Positions 46,946 to 57,459 of a stretch of DNA of 58,029 nt are shown in pieces. The stretch spans positions 1 to 58,029 of the forward strand of contig JAUCQC010000170.1 in the NCBI GenBank assembly GCA_030372965.1. Reading direction: 5' to 3'. This DNA comes from a bacterium. GTDB lineage: Bacteria; Zhuqueibacterota; QNDG01; DTFT01. How positions within the stretch are numbered: position 1 is the first letter of the stretch; each line of letters starts with the position of its first letter. Below the pieces are notes generated by a model that saw only the letters and a list, made by a program, of their open reading frames with translations, did not search any database and was not told the origin of the DNA. Position numbers and translations under genes: made by a program.

Positions 46946-48166
46946 TCACGCGGGTGTTCCTTGCAGTATCCGGCCCAGGCGTTCCTCCGCCTCCAGGCAC
47001 ATGCGTCCGGAATGATACGGGCACTTCCATTCCGATATCTTGGGCTCGTTCCCGGCCGGATTCCCGTTCCGGTCCACCCGGTAGACCCAGTCTCCGTAGA
47101 CGCGGTCGACCAGGTGCCGGTCGATGAAGTTCCAGGCCCGGCGGGAAGCCTCGAGGTACCGGCTGTCGCCGGACAGGGCATAGGCGTTGAGAAAGCCCAC
47201 GACCGCCTCTGCCTGCACCCAGAAGTGCTTGTCGGAATCGACGACGCCGGAAGGGTCCGCCTCGTACCAGAGGCTGCCGTCCCGGTCGCGGCCGCGGTCA
47301 TACACCGCTTCGGCCATCCGGATCGCGATGGCGCGAATCTCTCCGGACAGGGCCGGGTCGCCCAGCGTGTCGGCGGCTTCGCACAGCAGCCAGCTCGCCT
47401 CGATGTCGTGACCGAACGAGATCAGGCCGGAACGGGGCTCCCAGGTCTCGTTGAAGAAACAGATCATCCGGTTGTTGTCGCGGTCGATGATCCTGTCCCT
47501 GAAGTTGAGGATGAGCTGCCGCAGCCGGCCGGCCAGAAAACCGTCTTTCCAGACCCGGTAGAGGTTGGCGTACGCCTCCATCAGATGGAGGTGGGTGTTC
47601 ATGGACTTGGCCTCGTTGAGGTCCTTTTCGCTCAGCCGAAGGTCCGCGGCGAGCGTCCAGTCCCGCTCGTACGTCTCGAAATATCCCGTGTTCTCGGCGT
47701 CATACCCGTGCCGCTCAACCAGGCCGAACGCCTCCCGGCCGCGTTCCAGGGCCGCGGCGTTCCCGGTGGTCCGGACATACTCGGCCAGGGCGTAGATGAA
47801 AAATGCCTGGCCGTAGATTTTCTTTTTCGCGTCGAAAGGCGAACCGTCCGGATTGAGCATCCAGAAAGCGCCGCCTCTGTCCGCGTCCCAGAAATGGGTC
47901 ATCAGGACGCCCGCCGCGCGGACGGCCATGTCCAGGAACGCGGGATCCGGATGGGCGCGGTGCGCGGCGGAGAAGGTCCAGAGGATGCGCGCGTTGACGA
48001 TCAGCCCGCGGGGCGCCGCGTCGTCCGGCACGAGGTCGTTCGAAACGCGGCCGCGGAAACCGCCCCGGATTGGATCGGGCGCGTGCCGCATCCAGAACGG
48101 CAGGATGTTGCCGAGCAGTTCCCTGCGGACCGCGTCCCGCATGGAAACCAGCGTCTCATTGTCCAT
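46946..48166 (-). CDS. AGE-family epimerase/isomerase (N-acylglucosamine 2-epimerase/cellobiose 2-epimerase-like)
   Basis: 'GGFRGRVSNDLVPDDAAPRGLIVNARILWTFSAA', 'SMNTHLHLMEAYANLYRVW', 'ISFGHDIEASWLLCEAA'. Confidence 0.92.
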   Translation of the reverse strand: MDNETLVSMRDAVRRELLGNILPFWMRHAPDPIRGGFRGRVSNDLVPDDAAPRGLIVNARILWTFSAAHRAHPDPAFLDMAVRAAGVLMTHFWDADRGGAFWMLNPDGSPFDAKKKIYGQAFFIYALAEYVRTTGNAAALERGREAFGLVERHGYDAENTGYFETYERDWTLAADLRLSEKDLNEAKSMNTHLHLMEAYANLYRVWKDGFLAGRLRQLILNFRDRIIDRDNNRMICFFNETWEPRSGLISFGHDIEASWLLCEAADTLGDPALSGEIRAIAIRMAEAVYDRGRDRDGSLWYEADPSGVVDSDKHFWVQAEAVVGFLNAYALSGDSRYLEASRRAWNFIDRHLVDRVYGDWVYRVDRNGNPAGNEPKISEWKCPYHSGRMCLEAEERLGRILQGTPA

Positions 48167-48696
48167 TCCGGTTTTGCGCCCTTTCCCGCCGGTCATTCAA
48201 GAAAAGTCGGATGCAGGACGGATGCGATCGCCGTGTCGGACGCGTATTCATATGATCGACAGCCGTTGTATTCGGATCATTTTGATAAACAGGGTCATTG
48301 AAGGATGTGTAGCGGAACTTCCGGCTGACGGACGCGGCGCTTTCGCGGGAATGCGTGTACAATTGTCCCGGACAGGGCCACGGGGTTTTGACCGGCGAAT
48401 CCTGCAAGGCGAATAGAATCAATGATATATTCTTGTTTTCCATCCTTCAACAACAAATAGTTGTCCCTATTGGGATTAACTTAGAGAATTCCGCTCACAA
48501 AAGCAACCCTTTTTGTTTAATCCCGACAACCCTGAATCGAAGTATAGAAAGGCGTGAAGCAGTCAAATTGGGCCGATCGAATTGATTTTATGCGGATTGT
48601 GCGACGTATTCCGAAACAAGAGCGCCGAAGAGTCACGAAATCGATTTCGCAGGCGTAACTCCTTTGAAAACCCTGTTTTTCAAGGGAACATTTTCC

Positions 48697-48725
48697 TTGA
48701 CAACGTTTTGACGAATGGGTATATT
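48697..48725 (+). promoter_or_regulatory. Putative smc promoter
   Basis: TTGACA-N17-TATATT(TG). Confidence 0.8.
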
Positions 48726-48815
48726 TGTAGGATTTTCCGATCGGACCATCTCCATACCCCCTCTCTCACACCCGCAGGGGGATTTTTATTCTCAACAAGG
48801 AATCGGCTGTTCGTC

Positions 48816-51800
48816 ATGATATTATCGAAGATCGAAATCCTCGGATTCAAATCGTTCGCCCGCAAAACGGAACTGCGCTTCGACGGCCGGATCACCGCAG
48901 TGGTGGGACCGAACGGCTGCGGCAAGACCAATATCGTGGATGCCCTCCGCTGGGGGCTCGGAGAACAGCGCTATTCGGTGCTCCGAGCCGACCGGATGGA
49001 GAACGTCATTTTCGGGGGCGCCCAGTCCTCCAAGCCTCTCGGCATGGCCGAGGTTTCCCTCACTTTCGACAACTCGGCTCACCTGCTCCCCATCGACTAT
49101 AAGGAAGTGATCATCACCCGCCGGCTGTACCGGTCCGGCGAGAGCGAATACCTGCTGAACAAGTCGCAGGTGCGCCTCAAGGACGTGCATGACCTGATCA
49201 TGGACACGGGCATCGGAACGGGCATGTATTCCGTGATCGAGCTCAAGATGGTCGAGGACATCATCAGCGAGAAGGCGGAGGACCGGCGCAAACTCATCGA
49301 GGAGGCCGCCGGGGTCACGAAATACAAGCACCGCCTCAAGGCGGCCATCCGCAAGCTCGAGGCCACCCAGCAGGACCTGCTCCGGGTGAACGACATCATC
49401 GGCGAAATCGACCGGACAGTGCGGTCGCTGGGCCGGCAGGTGCAGAAGGCTCGGCATTATCAGGTGCTCGAGGAGCGGCTGAAGGCGTTCGAGCTGGACC
49501 GCGGCGGATTTCTGCTCCGCCAGTTCCGGAACCGGGAGGAGCCGCTTCGCGCGGCGATCGACGACTGCCAGCGACGCAAGGAGGGCAGCACGACCGAAAT
49601 CTCCCGGGAGGAGGCGGATCTCGAGAGCGTCCGGCTGCAGCTCGCCGAACGGGAGAAGGCTTTTGTCGCGGCCCAGGAAGTCCTGACCGCCCTGACCGAA
49701 ACCATCCATCGCGGGGAGACCGATCTTCGCGTGGGCCGGGAGCGCATCGAAGGATTGAAGGACCGCATCACCCGGTACGGGCAGGAAGTGGAAAACCTCG
49801 TCCAGCGCCGCGAGGAGCAGAAGACCCACCTCGAGAGGGCCGCGGCCGAACGGGAGGCCCTGCAGGTCCGGATCACGAGCACCGGCAGGCTCTTCAACAA
49901 CAAGAAAATGGAACTCGACGTGTTCCAGCAGGGCCTGAACCTCAAGCGGCTGGACCTCAACAAGAAGAAGCAGGAGATCATCGGCTGCCTGGAGGAAGTG
50001 AGCCGCCTCAACAACGAGGAGACCCAGCACCGGGCGCGCATGGACAACAACCGGGGGCGGCTCGAGCGGCTGGACGAGGAGGATGCCGCCTTCCGGAACG
50101 ACCAGACCCGGGTGCAGGAAAGCCACACCGCGGTAGAGACCGATTTCAGCGCGCTGTCCGAACAGCGCGGCCAGATCCGGGCGGCGATGGAACGCGCGGC
50201 CGAGGAAATCGAACGCCACCGAAAGGCGCTCGAGTCGGCCAAGGAGCAGTATTTCCGCGACCAGGGCGAACTCGACAATCTTCAGGGACGGAAGAGCTTC
50301 ATTCAGCACATCCTCGAGAGCCGGGAGGGCATGAGCGACGGGTCCAAGCGCCTGCTCGAGCAGAATCCCGAGGGCCTGGTGGGCGTTCTCGCGGACCTCA
50401 TCGAAACAGCCCCGGAATACAGGCCCGCAGTGGAAATCGGCCTCGGCGAGGCGGCCCGCTACGTGGTGTTCAGCGATTTCGGCAGGGCGGTCTCGGCGCT
50501 TGAGCGGCTGAAGCGGGGCGGCGGCGGACGCGCGGCCCTGGTGTCCCTCGACCGGCTCTCCAAGGCGCCCCCGCCCAGGCCCCATCCGGCGCTTCCGGAA
50601 GGCGCGTCGGCCATCGGATGGGCGGATGAGCTCGTGCGTTTCGACCCCGCGGTCCGGAGCCTGGCCCAGCTGCTCCTGTCCGACCTGCTCATCGTCCGGG
50701 ACCTGGATTCCGCGAAACAGTCGGTCGAGGCCATGGCCGGGCTGGGAATCCGCGCGGCCACGCTCGAGGGGGAGCTGGTCAGCGACTGGGGCGTGATGGA
50801 GAACAATCCGACCACCACGCAGGACACGAGCCTCGTCGGCCGCAGGCAGCGCATCGCCGAGCTCGAGGAGCGCATCGCCGGCATCGTCCGGCAGAACGCC
50901 GAAGCGGAGAGGCGCATGGCCGAGATGGAGTCGCGGATCGGCGAACTCCAGAAGGAGCGCGAACTGGCCGAGCGGTCCGTCCGAGAGCTCGAGACGCGCA
51001 TTCTCGCCGTCGAGAAACAGCGCACCAAGACCCAGGTCGAGGGGGAGAAGGCCCAGGACGGCCTTCGGCGGAACTCGGAGGAGCGCGAAAAGCTGCTGAA
51101 GGAGCTGGAGAAGGGACGCGATCTGCTCGAGAGCCTGCGGCCCCGCGTGCAGTCCCTGCTCGAGGACCGGGAGCGCAACGAGACGCTGGCGGCCCACATC
51201 CAGACCGAAGTGGAGCGGCTGGAGGGCGAGGGCAAGAAGATGGAGGAGGAGGTCCACCGGCTCAACATCGCGGTGGTCCGGCACAACGGAGAGGCCCAGA
51301 ATCTCGATTACGACATCGAGCGGTCGAAGAAACTGCTCGCCGAAATCGAGGCCACCATCACCCAGCGTGGCGTGGAGACCGAACAGGCCGAGGCCGACAT
51401 CCGGCGGCTCACGGAGGAGACGGCCGGCATCGAACAGCGCCTGCTCGAGCAGCTTCAGGAGAAAGAGGACAAGGAAGCCGAGAAGCGGCGGCGTGAGGAG
51501 GAATTCCAGGCGCTGAGGGAGACCCTCGAAACCAAGGAGAAGGAAGTGCGGCAGGTCCGGCGCGACCGCGAGGAGGTGTCGGAGAAGATACACGGCCTGC
51601 AGATGGAAATATCCGAGATCGAGCACCAGGTGCTGACGCTGCGGAACCACCTGTGGGAGAATTTCGGCGTCGAGCTTGAAAAACTGTCGTGCCCCGATCC
51701 GTTCTCGCTCGAAGAGGCCGAAAAGGGCATCGAGGACATGAAGCGGCGCATCAAGAACCTGGGCCCCGTGAACATCGCCGCGCTCCAGGAGTACGAGCAG

Positions 51801-52391
51801 CAGAAAGCCCGGCTCGATTTTCTGCTGCAGCAGAGGGAGGACCTGCTCTCCGCGGAAAACACGCTCAAGGAGACCATCACCAAAATCAACGAGACGGCGC
51901 GCGAGCGGTTCCAGGAGGTCTTCAACCAGGTCCGCGTCAATTTCAGGCAGACGTTCTCCCGTTTCTTCCAGGGCGGCGAGGCGGATCTGCGGATGGCGGA
52001 GGGCGAGGACGTGCTCGAGGCCCAGATCGAGATCCTGGCCCGGCCGGCCGGCAAACAGCTGCGCGCGCTCGACCTGCTGTCCGGGGGCGAAAAGGCGCTG
52101 ACCGCGATCTCGCTCCTGTTCGCCATGTACGAGGTCAAGCCCAGCCCCTTCTGCATCCTGGACGAAATCGACGCCCCGCTCGACGACGCGAACGTGGAGC
52201 GGTTCACCAACGCGCTGGCGGAATACGCCGAGAAGACGCAGTTCGTCATCGTCACGCACAACAAGCGGACCATGCGATGCGCCAAGGCGATGTACGGGGT
52301 GACCATGGAGGAGGAGGGCGTGTCGAAGATCGTGTCCGTGAAGTGGGAGGACGAGGAGGTGCCCCGGCCGGCCCAGGTCGCAGCGGCCTGA
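48816..52391 (+). CDS. smc: Chromosome segregation protein SMC
   Basis: '[39 protein letters not shown]', hinge, '[19 protein letters not shown]', '[16 protein letters not shown]'. Confidence 0.97.
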   Translation: MILSKIEILGFKSFARKTELRFDGRITAVVGPNGCGKTNIVDALRWGLGEQRYSVLRADRMENVIFGGAQSSKPLGMAEVSLTFDNSAHLLPIDYKEVIITRRLYRSGESEYLLNKSQVRLKDVHDLIMDTGIGTGMYSVIELKMVEDIISEKAEDRRKLIEEAAGVTKYKHRLKAAIRKLEATQQDLLRVNDIIGEIDRTVRSLGRQVQKARHYQVLEERLKAFELDRGGFLLRQFRNREEPLRAAIDDCQRRKEGSTTEISREEADLESVRLQLAEREKAFVAAQEVLTALTETIHRGETDLRVGRERIEGLKDRITRYGQEVENLVQRREEQKTHLERAAAEREALQVRITSTGRLFNNKKMELDVFQQGLNLKRLDLNKKKQEIIGCLEEVSRLNNEETQHRARMDNNRGRLERLDEEDAAFRNDQTRVQESHTAVETDFSALSEQRGQIRAAMERAAEEIERHRKALESAKEQYFRDQGELDNLQGRKSFIQHILESREGMSDGSKRLLEQNPEGLVGVLADLIETAPEYRPAVEIGLGEAARYVVFSDFGRAVSALERLKRGGGGRAALVSLDRLSKAPPPRPHPALPEGASAIGWADELVRFDPAVRSLAQLLLSDLLIVRDLDSAKQSVEAMAGLGIRAATLEGELVSDWGVMENNPTTTQDTSLVGRRQRIAELEERIAGIVRQNAEAERRMAEMESRIGELQKERELAERSVRELETRILAVEKQRTKTQVEGEKAQDGLRRNSEEREKLLKELEKGRDLLESLRPRVQSLLEDRERNETLAAHIQTEVERLEGEGKKMEEEVHRLNIAVVRHNGEAQNLDYDIERSKKLLAEIEATITQRGVETEQAEADIRRLTEETAGIEQRLLEQLQEKEDKEAEKRRREEEFQALRETLETKEKEVRQVRRDREEVSEKIHGLQMEISEIEHQVLTLRNHLWENFGVELEKLSCPDPFSLEEAEKGIEDMKRRIKNLGPVNIAALQEYEQQKARLDFLLQQREDLLSAENTLKETITKINETARERFQEVFNQVRVNFRQTFSRFFQGGEADLRMAEGEDVLEAQIEILARPAGKQLRALDLLSGGEKALTAISLLFAMYEVKPSPFCILDEIDAPLDDANVERFTNALAEYAEKTQFVIVTHNKRTMRCAKAMYGVTMEEEGVSKIVSVKWEDEEVPRPAQVAAA

Positions 52392-52467
52392 CCGGCTTTC
52401 GCCGGGCTCAGGGTCCGGCCGGACCGGCTGAGATGGAGGAAATTCCGTAAAAAGTCAAATTAAGACT

Positions 52468-52495
52468 TGACTTTCAGGCAAAAAAGCTTATAATG
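52468..52495 (+). promoter_or_regulatory. tRNA promoter
   Basis: TTGACT-N16-TATAAT, 18 nt before the tRNA 5' end. Confidence 0.8.
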
Positions 52496-52513
52496 TATAG
52501 GCTTTACAATGAT

Positions 52514-52586
<73 letters not shown>

Positions 52587-52592
52587 CAAAAT

Positions 52593-52625
52593 AAAAAAGG
52601 ATCAATGACTTATTGATCCTTTTTT
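52593..52625 (+). terminator. Rho-independent terminator of tRNA
   Basis: AAAAAAGGATCAAT-GACTT-ATTGATCCTTTTTT. Confidence 0.9.
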
Positions 52626-52693
52626 TATTTCACTGAACCGGGGGATTGATAACGGATTCATCGAAGAACGGATCGCATCACGCTTCGGGTGAC

Positions 52694-52763
52694 AAGGGTT
52701 CAAATCCTGCCCCCCGCTACAAGTTAAAAAGGATCAATGAGTCATTGACCCTTTTTCTATTTA
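52694..52763 (+). repeat. Second degenerate copy of tRNA 3' end plus terminator
   Basis: GGTTCAAATCCTGCCCCCCGCTACAAGTTAAAAAGGATCAATGAGTCATTGACCCTTTTTCTATTT parallels 52564-52630. Confidence 0.85.
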
Positions 52764-52802
52764 GAACCTCCCGCGGGTTGTTAAAAAACCGCAGGAGGTT
52801 CT
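52763..52802. repeat. Long inverted repeat
   Basis: AGAACCTCCCGCGGGTT...AACCGCAGGAGGTTCT. Confidence 0.8.
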
Positions 52803-52823
52803 TGTGCCGTAGCGAAAAACCGG

Positions 52824-52966
52824 CAGCCCACGGCTGAAGCCGTGGGTCAAGGATTTGCCCAAAAGCAATGCAAACCGATTTTTCGGCTTCCATTCCGTGA
52901 AACCGTTGAAACGGTCTGATACGATTGCTTCTCTTTCGCCATCCCCACGGTTAAAACCGTGGGCTG
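52824..52966. repeat. REP/BIME-like triple hairpin
   Basis: CCCACGGC-TGAA-GCCGTGGG (52827-52846), ACCGT-TGAA-ACGGT (52902-52915), CCCACGGTT-AA-AACCGTGGG (52944-52963); outer CAGCCCACGG/CCGTGGGCTG inverted. Confidence 0.85.
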
Positions 52967-52972
52967 AGAAGG

Positions 52973-55360
52973 TCAGAATGAAACGATCTGTTCGATCCCC
53001 GAATAGGCAACGGTCCTGTCCGGACTTCGCGTGATCTCCACCCCGGTTCCCCGTCTTTCTCCAGCCACTACGACATGAAACGTCCGGTTCTTCAGCATGC
53101 CCGGAAAGCTTCCATTTCTCTTTCCGATCGTCAATCTGCGGGCCTGATCGTCCCATTTCAAATTGATTGTCGAATAAACGCCCTTCTCGTAATTGTAATT
53201 GTCGTTCTCATCCTCATACAGAGTGAAGTCCCCGTTCGCGCCCGGATAGATTCTCAGTTCGATCGGATCCGCGGATTCGGCCGCGTACTGGATGAAAGGC
53301 CCCATGGGCACAATGGATCCGGCCCTCACGAACAGCGGCATTTCATGCAGGGGAGCCGGAACGGGGAAGGTTTGCCCGCCCGAATACCTCTCTCCCGTCC
53401 AGAAATTGTACCAGTCCGCATCCAATGGCAGGTAAACCGCACGATACGTGACACCCGGCCGCGTGACCGGATTCACCAGTATGGACGGACCGAACATGAA
53501 CTGGTCGTCGATTTCGAACACATGCGGATCCTGTCCGAAATCCATGGCGAGGCCCCGCATCATCGTATACCCTTCGTCCGTCACCTTCCACGCAGTCGAA
53601 TAGATGTAGGGCATCAGGCGGTACCTGAGGTTGTCGAATTTCAGGAGCGTGTCATAGGCCCTGGTTCCCGGCTCGCCGAAACGCCAGATTTCCCTGGGGA
53701 AATCGGTGCCGTGGGCCCGGAAGATCGGGCAGAAGGCGCCGTACTGGAACCACCGGACGTACAGCTCTTTGTAACCCTCGTCCGCGATCCCCCCGTCGAA
53801 ACGGCCGTTCCGAAACCATCCGCCCCGGCCCAGCCCGCCCACTCCGGAAGACTGGATGAAGAACGCGCCGATATCCGTGGTCCAGTAGGGAATGCCGGAC
53901 ATGCAGAAGTTCAAACCCGCGGGAATCTGGTTCCGGAAGACGTCCCAGTCCGCGGTGATGTCGCCGGACCAGGTGATGGCCGCGTATTTCTGCTGGCCCG
54001 AAAAAGCCGACCGGGTCAGATTGACGACGCGCTTGTCTGCAGTGACGCGCCGCTGATTCTCGTAAATCCCCTTCGCGTGCATCAGGGAATAGGCGTTCAT
54101 GTAGCGGCTGCCCGATCCGATCGAGGGCTTCATTTTCGTCCGGAAAGCGTCGCAGTTGAGGTCCCACCCGTCCAGCTCGGGCTCAGAGGCGTCGCACCAC
54201 CAGGCGTCGACACCCTTCGAGAACAGGCCCCTGTCGGCCTGCTCCCAGTACAGACTCCTCGCCTCCGGATTGAATGCGTCGTAAAACGGGTCCGAATCGG
54301 AGGGGTAGAGAAAACCGGCATGGGCGGCCATCTCGTTGTGATCGGGTGACCGGGAGGACATTTTCGGCCATATTGAGATCATGAAATGCGCGTTGTGATC
54401 GGTGTGCAGGGTCCGCAGCATGGCTTCCGGATCCGGAAACCGGTCGCGGTTGAAGCTCTTCTGGCCCCACATGCCGTCGTCCCAGTATTGCCAGTCCAGC
54501 ACGACGGCGTCCATCGGGATGCGGCGCTGCCGGTATTCCCGGGCGATGTCCAGAATCTCCTGCTGTGACTGATACCGCTCCTTGGACTGGATGTATCCGT
54601 ACGTCCATTTGGGAAACAGCGGCGCGTCGCCGGTCAGTTTCCGGTAATTCCGGATAACCGCATCCGGTTCCGGGCCGTATATGAAGAAGTAGCTGATCGC
54701 GTCGCCCGCTTCGGACCAGACAAAAGACCCCGCGGACGTGTCGTTGAATTTGGTATAGGAGCAATTGTCCCACAGGATTCCGTACCCGTTCGTGGACAGA
54801 AGAAACGGGACCACGGCTCTCATGTTGTATTGGAACATTTCGACGTAATGGCCCCGCCAGTTGAATGTCCCCTCCTGGTGCTGGCCCAGGCCGTACAAGG
54901 CCTCACCTTGAAGCCATTGAAACGACTGCTGAATATGGTTGACTTTTTCCCCTGCAACCACTGCGGGGATGATCCGTCCGGATCCTTCCCGGAAAATTAA
55001 TCTATCGTTTGAATCCCGAATGGCGGCTTCTCCTGTTCTGGAATCGAGGAGGATAATGAGTTTCCCTGTGAGGAGACGGATTTCGGGACCTCGCTCCTCG
55101 ACCGTGAATTGGCTTCCGGACGGCTTGACGCCCTCGGTGACGAGACTGGACGGGATCGGATCGGAATCCGAAGGGGTTCGGACAATCTGAACGATGTCGT
55201 CCGTGAGGGCCCGGATGATCAGTTTTTTCGCGCCGGTTTCACGGGAATTCCGGGGAAGAATGGAAATGCCGTTCTCCATCCGTTCATAAGACTTTCCCTG
55301 GAGGGTGCCGATCGCAATCAGGGACAGCAGAAAGAGGTGCATTCTCATTGTTATTTTCAC
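52973..55360 (-). CDS. Glycoside hydrolase family 31 (alpha-glucosidase/alpha-xylosidase type), secreted
   Basis: 'LYGLGQHQEGTFNWRG', 'MDAVVLDWQYWDDGMWG', 'DAWWCDASEPELDGW', 'WSGDITADWDVFRNQIPAGLNFCMSGIPYWTTDIG'. Confidence 0.95.
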   Translation of the reverse strand: MKITMRMHLFLLSLIAIGTLQGKSYERMENGISILPRNSRETGAKKLIIRALTDDIVQIVRTPSDSDPIPSSLVTEGVKPSGSQFTVEERGPEIRLLTGKLIILLDSRTGEAAIRDSNDRLIFREGSGRIIPAVVAGEKVNHIQQSFQWLQGEALYGLGQHQEGTFNWRGHYVEMFQYNMRAVVPFLLSTNGYGILWDNCSYTKFNDTSAGSFVWSEAGDAISYFFIYGPEPDAVIRNYRKLTGDAPLFPKWTYGYIQSKERYQSQQEILDIAREYRQRRIPMDAVVLDWQYWDDGMWGQKSFNRDRFPDPEAMLRTLHTDHNAHFMISIWPKMSSRSPDHNEMAAHAGFLYPSDSDPFYDAFNPEARSLYWEQADRGLFSKGVDAWWCDASEPELDGWDLNCDAFRTKMKPSIGSGSRYMNAYSLMHAKGIYENQRRVTADKRVVNLTRSAFSGQQKYAAITWSGDITADWDVFRNQIPAGLNFCMSGIPYWTTDIGAFFIQSSGVGGLGRGGWFRNGRFDGGIADEGYKELYVRWFQYGAFCPIFRAHGTDFPREIWRFGEPGTRAYDTLLKFDNLRYRLMPYIYSTAWKVTDEGYTMMRGLAMDFGQDPHVFEIDDQFMFGPSILVNPVTRPGVTYRAVYLPLDADWYNFWTGERYSGGQTFPVPAPLHEMPLFVRAGSIVPMGPFIQYAAESADPIELRIYPGANGDFTLYEDENDNYNYEKGVYSTINLKWDDQARRLTIGKRNGSFPGMLKNRTFHVVVAGERRGTGVEITRSPDRTVAYSGIEQIVSF

Positions 55361-55578
55361 GGCGGACTCCTGTCCATTCAGTTGATTCGGAGGTACATGA
55401 CGGTCGTATCCCCGGGAACACAGTCTTTACTGTGCAGTCCGCAGGGTGAGGCTGGACGTGAGGATATACGATCCGATAAACAATATAATAATCCGTCAAT
55501 TCACGCGCAAGGCCGTTGAAAATGTTAAGTTAAGTGGCTGCCATTCCTGAAAAGTTCGAACCTGTCTCGATCCAATTC

Positions 55579-55607
55579 TTGATTCATTGCCGGTTCCGTC
55601 CTATATT
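55579..55607 (+). promoter_or_regulatory. Putative promoter for GIY-YIG gene
   Basis: TTGATT-N17-TATATT. Confidence 0.65.
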
Positions 55608-55633
55608 GGTGTGACCATTCCGCCGGGGGCATC

Positions 55634-55948
55634 ATGAACACGGAGAAGACGGCCGCGGACCGGAACAGGAAGGTTCGGGCCGGTGTTGTCAAGAAGAAGC
55701 GGAAAATATTTTCGGTTTACGTCCTCCGCTCCGCCGAAGGCCGCATGTACATCGGATACTCGCAGGACGTGGAAAAGCGCATCCGCCAGCACAACGCCAA
55801 GGCCAACCGGGGATGGACGCGGCGGTTCACGGAGTGGAAGGAAATCTACCGGGAGGAATTCCGCACGCGCAAGCAGGCGATGCAGCGGGAGCGGGAACTG
55901 AAAAAGATCAGAGGAACGAAGAAGTACAAGGAAATGGTGGGGATTTGA
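55634..55948 (+). CDS. GIY-YIG nuclease-domain protein (UPF0213-like)
   Basis: 'FSVYVLRSAEGRMYIGYSQDVEKRIRQHNAKANRGWTRRFTEWKEIYREEFRTRKQAMQRERELKK'. Confidence 0.93.
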   Translation: MNTEKTAADRNRKVRAGVVKKKRKIFSVYVLRSAEGRMYIGYSQDVEKRIRQHNAKANRGWTRRFTEWKEIYREEFRTRKQAMQRERELKKIRGTKKYKEMVGI

Positions 55949-55963
55949 CTGATCCTCAGGGAT

Positions 55964-56036
55964 ATGAAACCCTAAAGGGTGAATTCCGGGATGTCAACGA
56001 TTCCGCAGACTCGGAATTCACCCTTTAGGGTTTCAT
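55964..56036. repeat. Perfect 25-bp inverted repeat with 23-nt loop
   Basis: ATGAAACCCTAAAGGGTGAATTCCG ... CGGAATTCACCCTTTAGGGTTTCAT. Confidence 0.95.
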
Positions 56037-56077
56037 TAAACACATCATTTCCCGTCGATTTGGGCGGACGCGTCCCC

Positions 56078-57376
56078 CTACGATTGTTCCCCGCACGCTT
56101 TAAAGATGTTCTCGAACAACGGCTCGATCTTCTCCGCGGGCACGGCTGAGAACGCGACCCGGATCAGGTTCCCGAGCGCGATCACGCCCGTGTCGTACTT
56201 CGCGAGCAAAGTCTGGCGCACGGCTTCCGCGGAAAGCCCCTCCCGCAGTTCCACGCACATGAAATACCCGGAATTGAAGGGCAGCGGGGTGAACGCGTCC
56301 GCGTACCGCTTCCCGTTCGCGGCCAGCACTTCCTTCACACGCAGGTACCTTTTTTTCAGGATGCCGAATTTTTCCTGTTTGACCGCGTCATAATCCGGAG
56401 CGGAGAACCCCTCGAAAACCAGAGTCTGTGACAGATGCGAGGCGTTGGAGATGTTTCCCCGCAGGGCGCCCGCGGTCTTGTCCTCCAGCGCGGAACACGT
56501 CGCGGCCGTGATGCCCTTCGATCCGTAGGTCACGAAACCCACCCGGAATCCCCAGACGTAGTCTTCCTTGGTCGCGCCGTCGATCTTGACGGCCAGAAGG
56601 TTTTCGTGGGCATCCGCCAGGCGGCTGAAGATCGATTCGGTCGCGACGCCGTTCTCGTACACAAGCCCGAAATACGCGTCGTCCGCGAGCACGAGCACCC
56701 GGTGTCCAGCCTCCGCCTCGGCCGTCAGCAGGCGGACGATGCGGTCCTGTTCCGCGAGGGTCGGCGTGTACCCCGTCGGATTGTTGGGAAAGGTCAACAG
56801 TACGATCTTCTTGGGGCCCATGGCCTTCAGGCCCTTTTCGAAAGCGGCGAGGTCCAGTCCCGGTCCCTCGAATGTGTTGAAGAAGGAGAGTTTCGCGCCG
56901 TACGCCAGCCCGAACAGCAAATCGTAGTTCTCCCAGTACTTGTCCGGAACCAGGATGACGTCGCCGGGATCCACGAACAGGTACCCGGCCAGGCTCAGGC
57001 CGTGCGTGAGCGCGTGGGACACCACGGGAAGGCTGATCGCGCCGGACAGGGACGGGTTCTTGGCGCGGATCATCTCCTGCCACTTTTTCCGCAGTTCCGG
57101 CTTCCCGTAGCTCGACGCGTAGGTGAAGGACTGTTTCGGGTCGACGCGGAGCCGGTCGGCGATGGCGTGAAAGCGCATCGGCGTGCCGTCGTCCTCCACC
57201 GCGATGCCGATGGTGGCGTCGATGGCCTTGCCGCGCGCGTCCGCGGACTGCTTGACGATGCCGAGGTGCGGAAAGTAGACGGCCCTGCCTTTTTCCGAAA
57301 GCAGGTCAAAAACGGCCGGGTTGTCCCGCCGGATCCGGTCGTTGAGCGATTCGGCCTGGGGGTCCAAAGGTTTCAT
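56078..57376 (-). CDS. Class I/II PLP-dependent aminotransferase
   Basis: 'LLTFPNNPTGYTPTLAEQD', 'VLVLADDAYFGLVYE', 'AVKIDGATKEDYVWGFRVGF'. Confidence 0.9.
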   Translation of the reverse strand: MKPLDPQAESLNDRIRRDNPAVFDLLSEKGRAVYFPHLGIVKQSADARGKAIDATIGIAVEDDGTPMRFHAIADRLRVDPKQSFTYASSYGKPELRKKWQEMIRAKNPSLSGAISLPVVSHALTHGLSLAGYLFVDPGDVILVPDKYWENYDLLFGLAYGAKLSFFNTFEGPGLDLAAFEKGLKAMGPKKIVLLTFPNNPTGYTPTLAEQDRIVRLLTAEAEAGHRVLVLADDAYFGLVYENGVATESIFSRLADAHENLLAVKIDGATKEDYVWGFRVGFVTYGSKGITAATCSALEDKTAGALRGNISNASHLSQTLVFEGFSAPDYDAVKQEKFGILKKRYLRVKEVLAANGKRYADAFTPLPFNSGYFMCVELREGLSAEAVRQTLLAKYDTGVIALGNLIRVAFSAVPAEKIEPLFENIFKACGEQS

Positions 57377-57459
57377 GAGACGATTCTCCTGAACGGATGG
57401 TACGGCTTGTGTCGCGCGATTCCAGAAGGTTTTCCGGCCGGATCGCCCGCCGCGGGGGC

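Noticed and set aside
48355-48585. 76-aa plus-strand ORF upstream of smc
   Set aside because: No SD, no recognisable domain, atypical composition; treated as non-coding.
48582-48815. N-terminal extension of the smc ORF
   Set aside because: Contains the strong TTGACA-N17-TATATT promoter; conserved SMC starts at ATG 48816.
48822-52259. 1145-aa minus-strand ORF antisense to smc
   Set aside because: Shadow ORF from high-GC, E/R/L-rich coding on the plus strand; the sense frame is an unambiguous SMC.
52646-52837. 63-aa ORF across the tRNA-repeat/REP region
   Set aside because: Translates hairpins and a tRNA fragment; not a credible protein.
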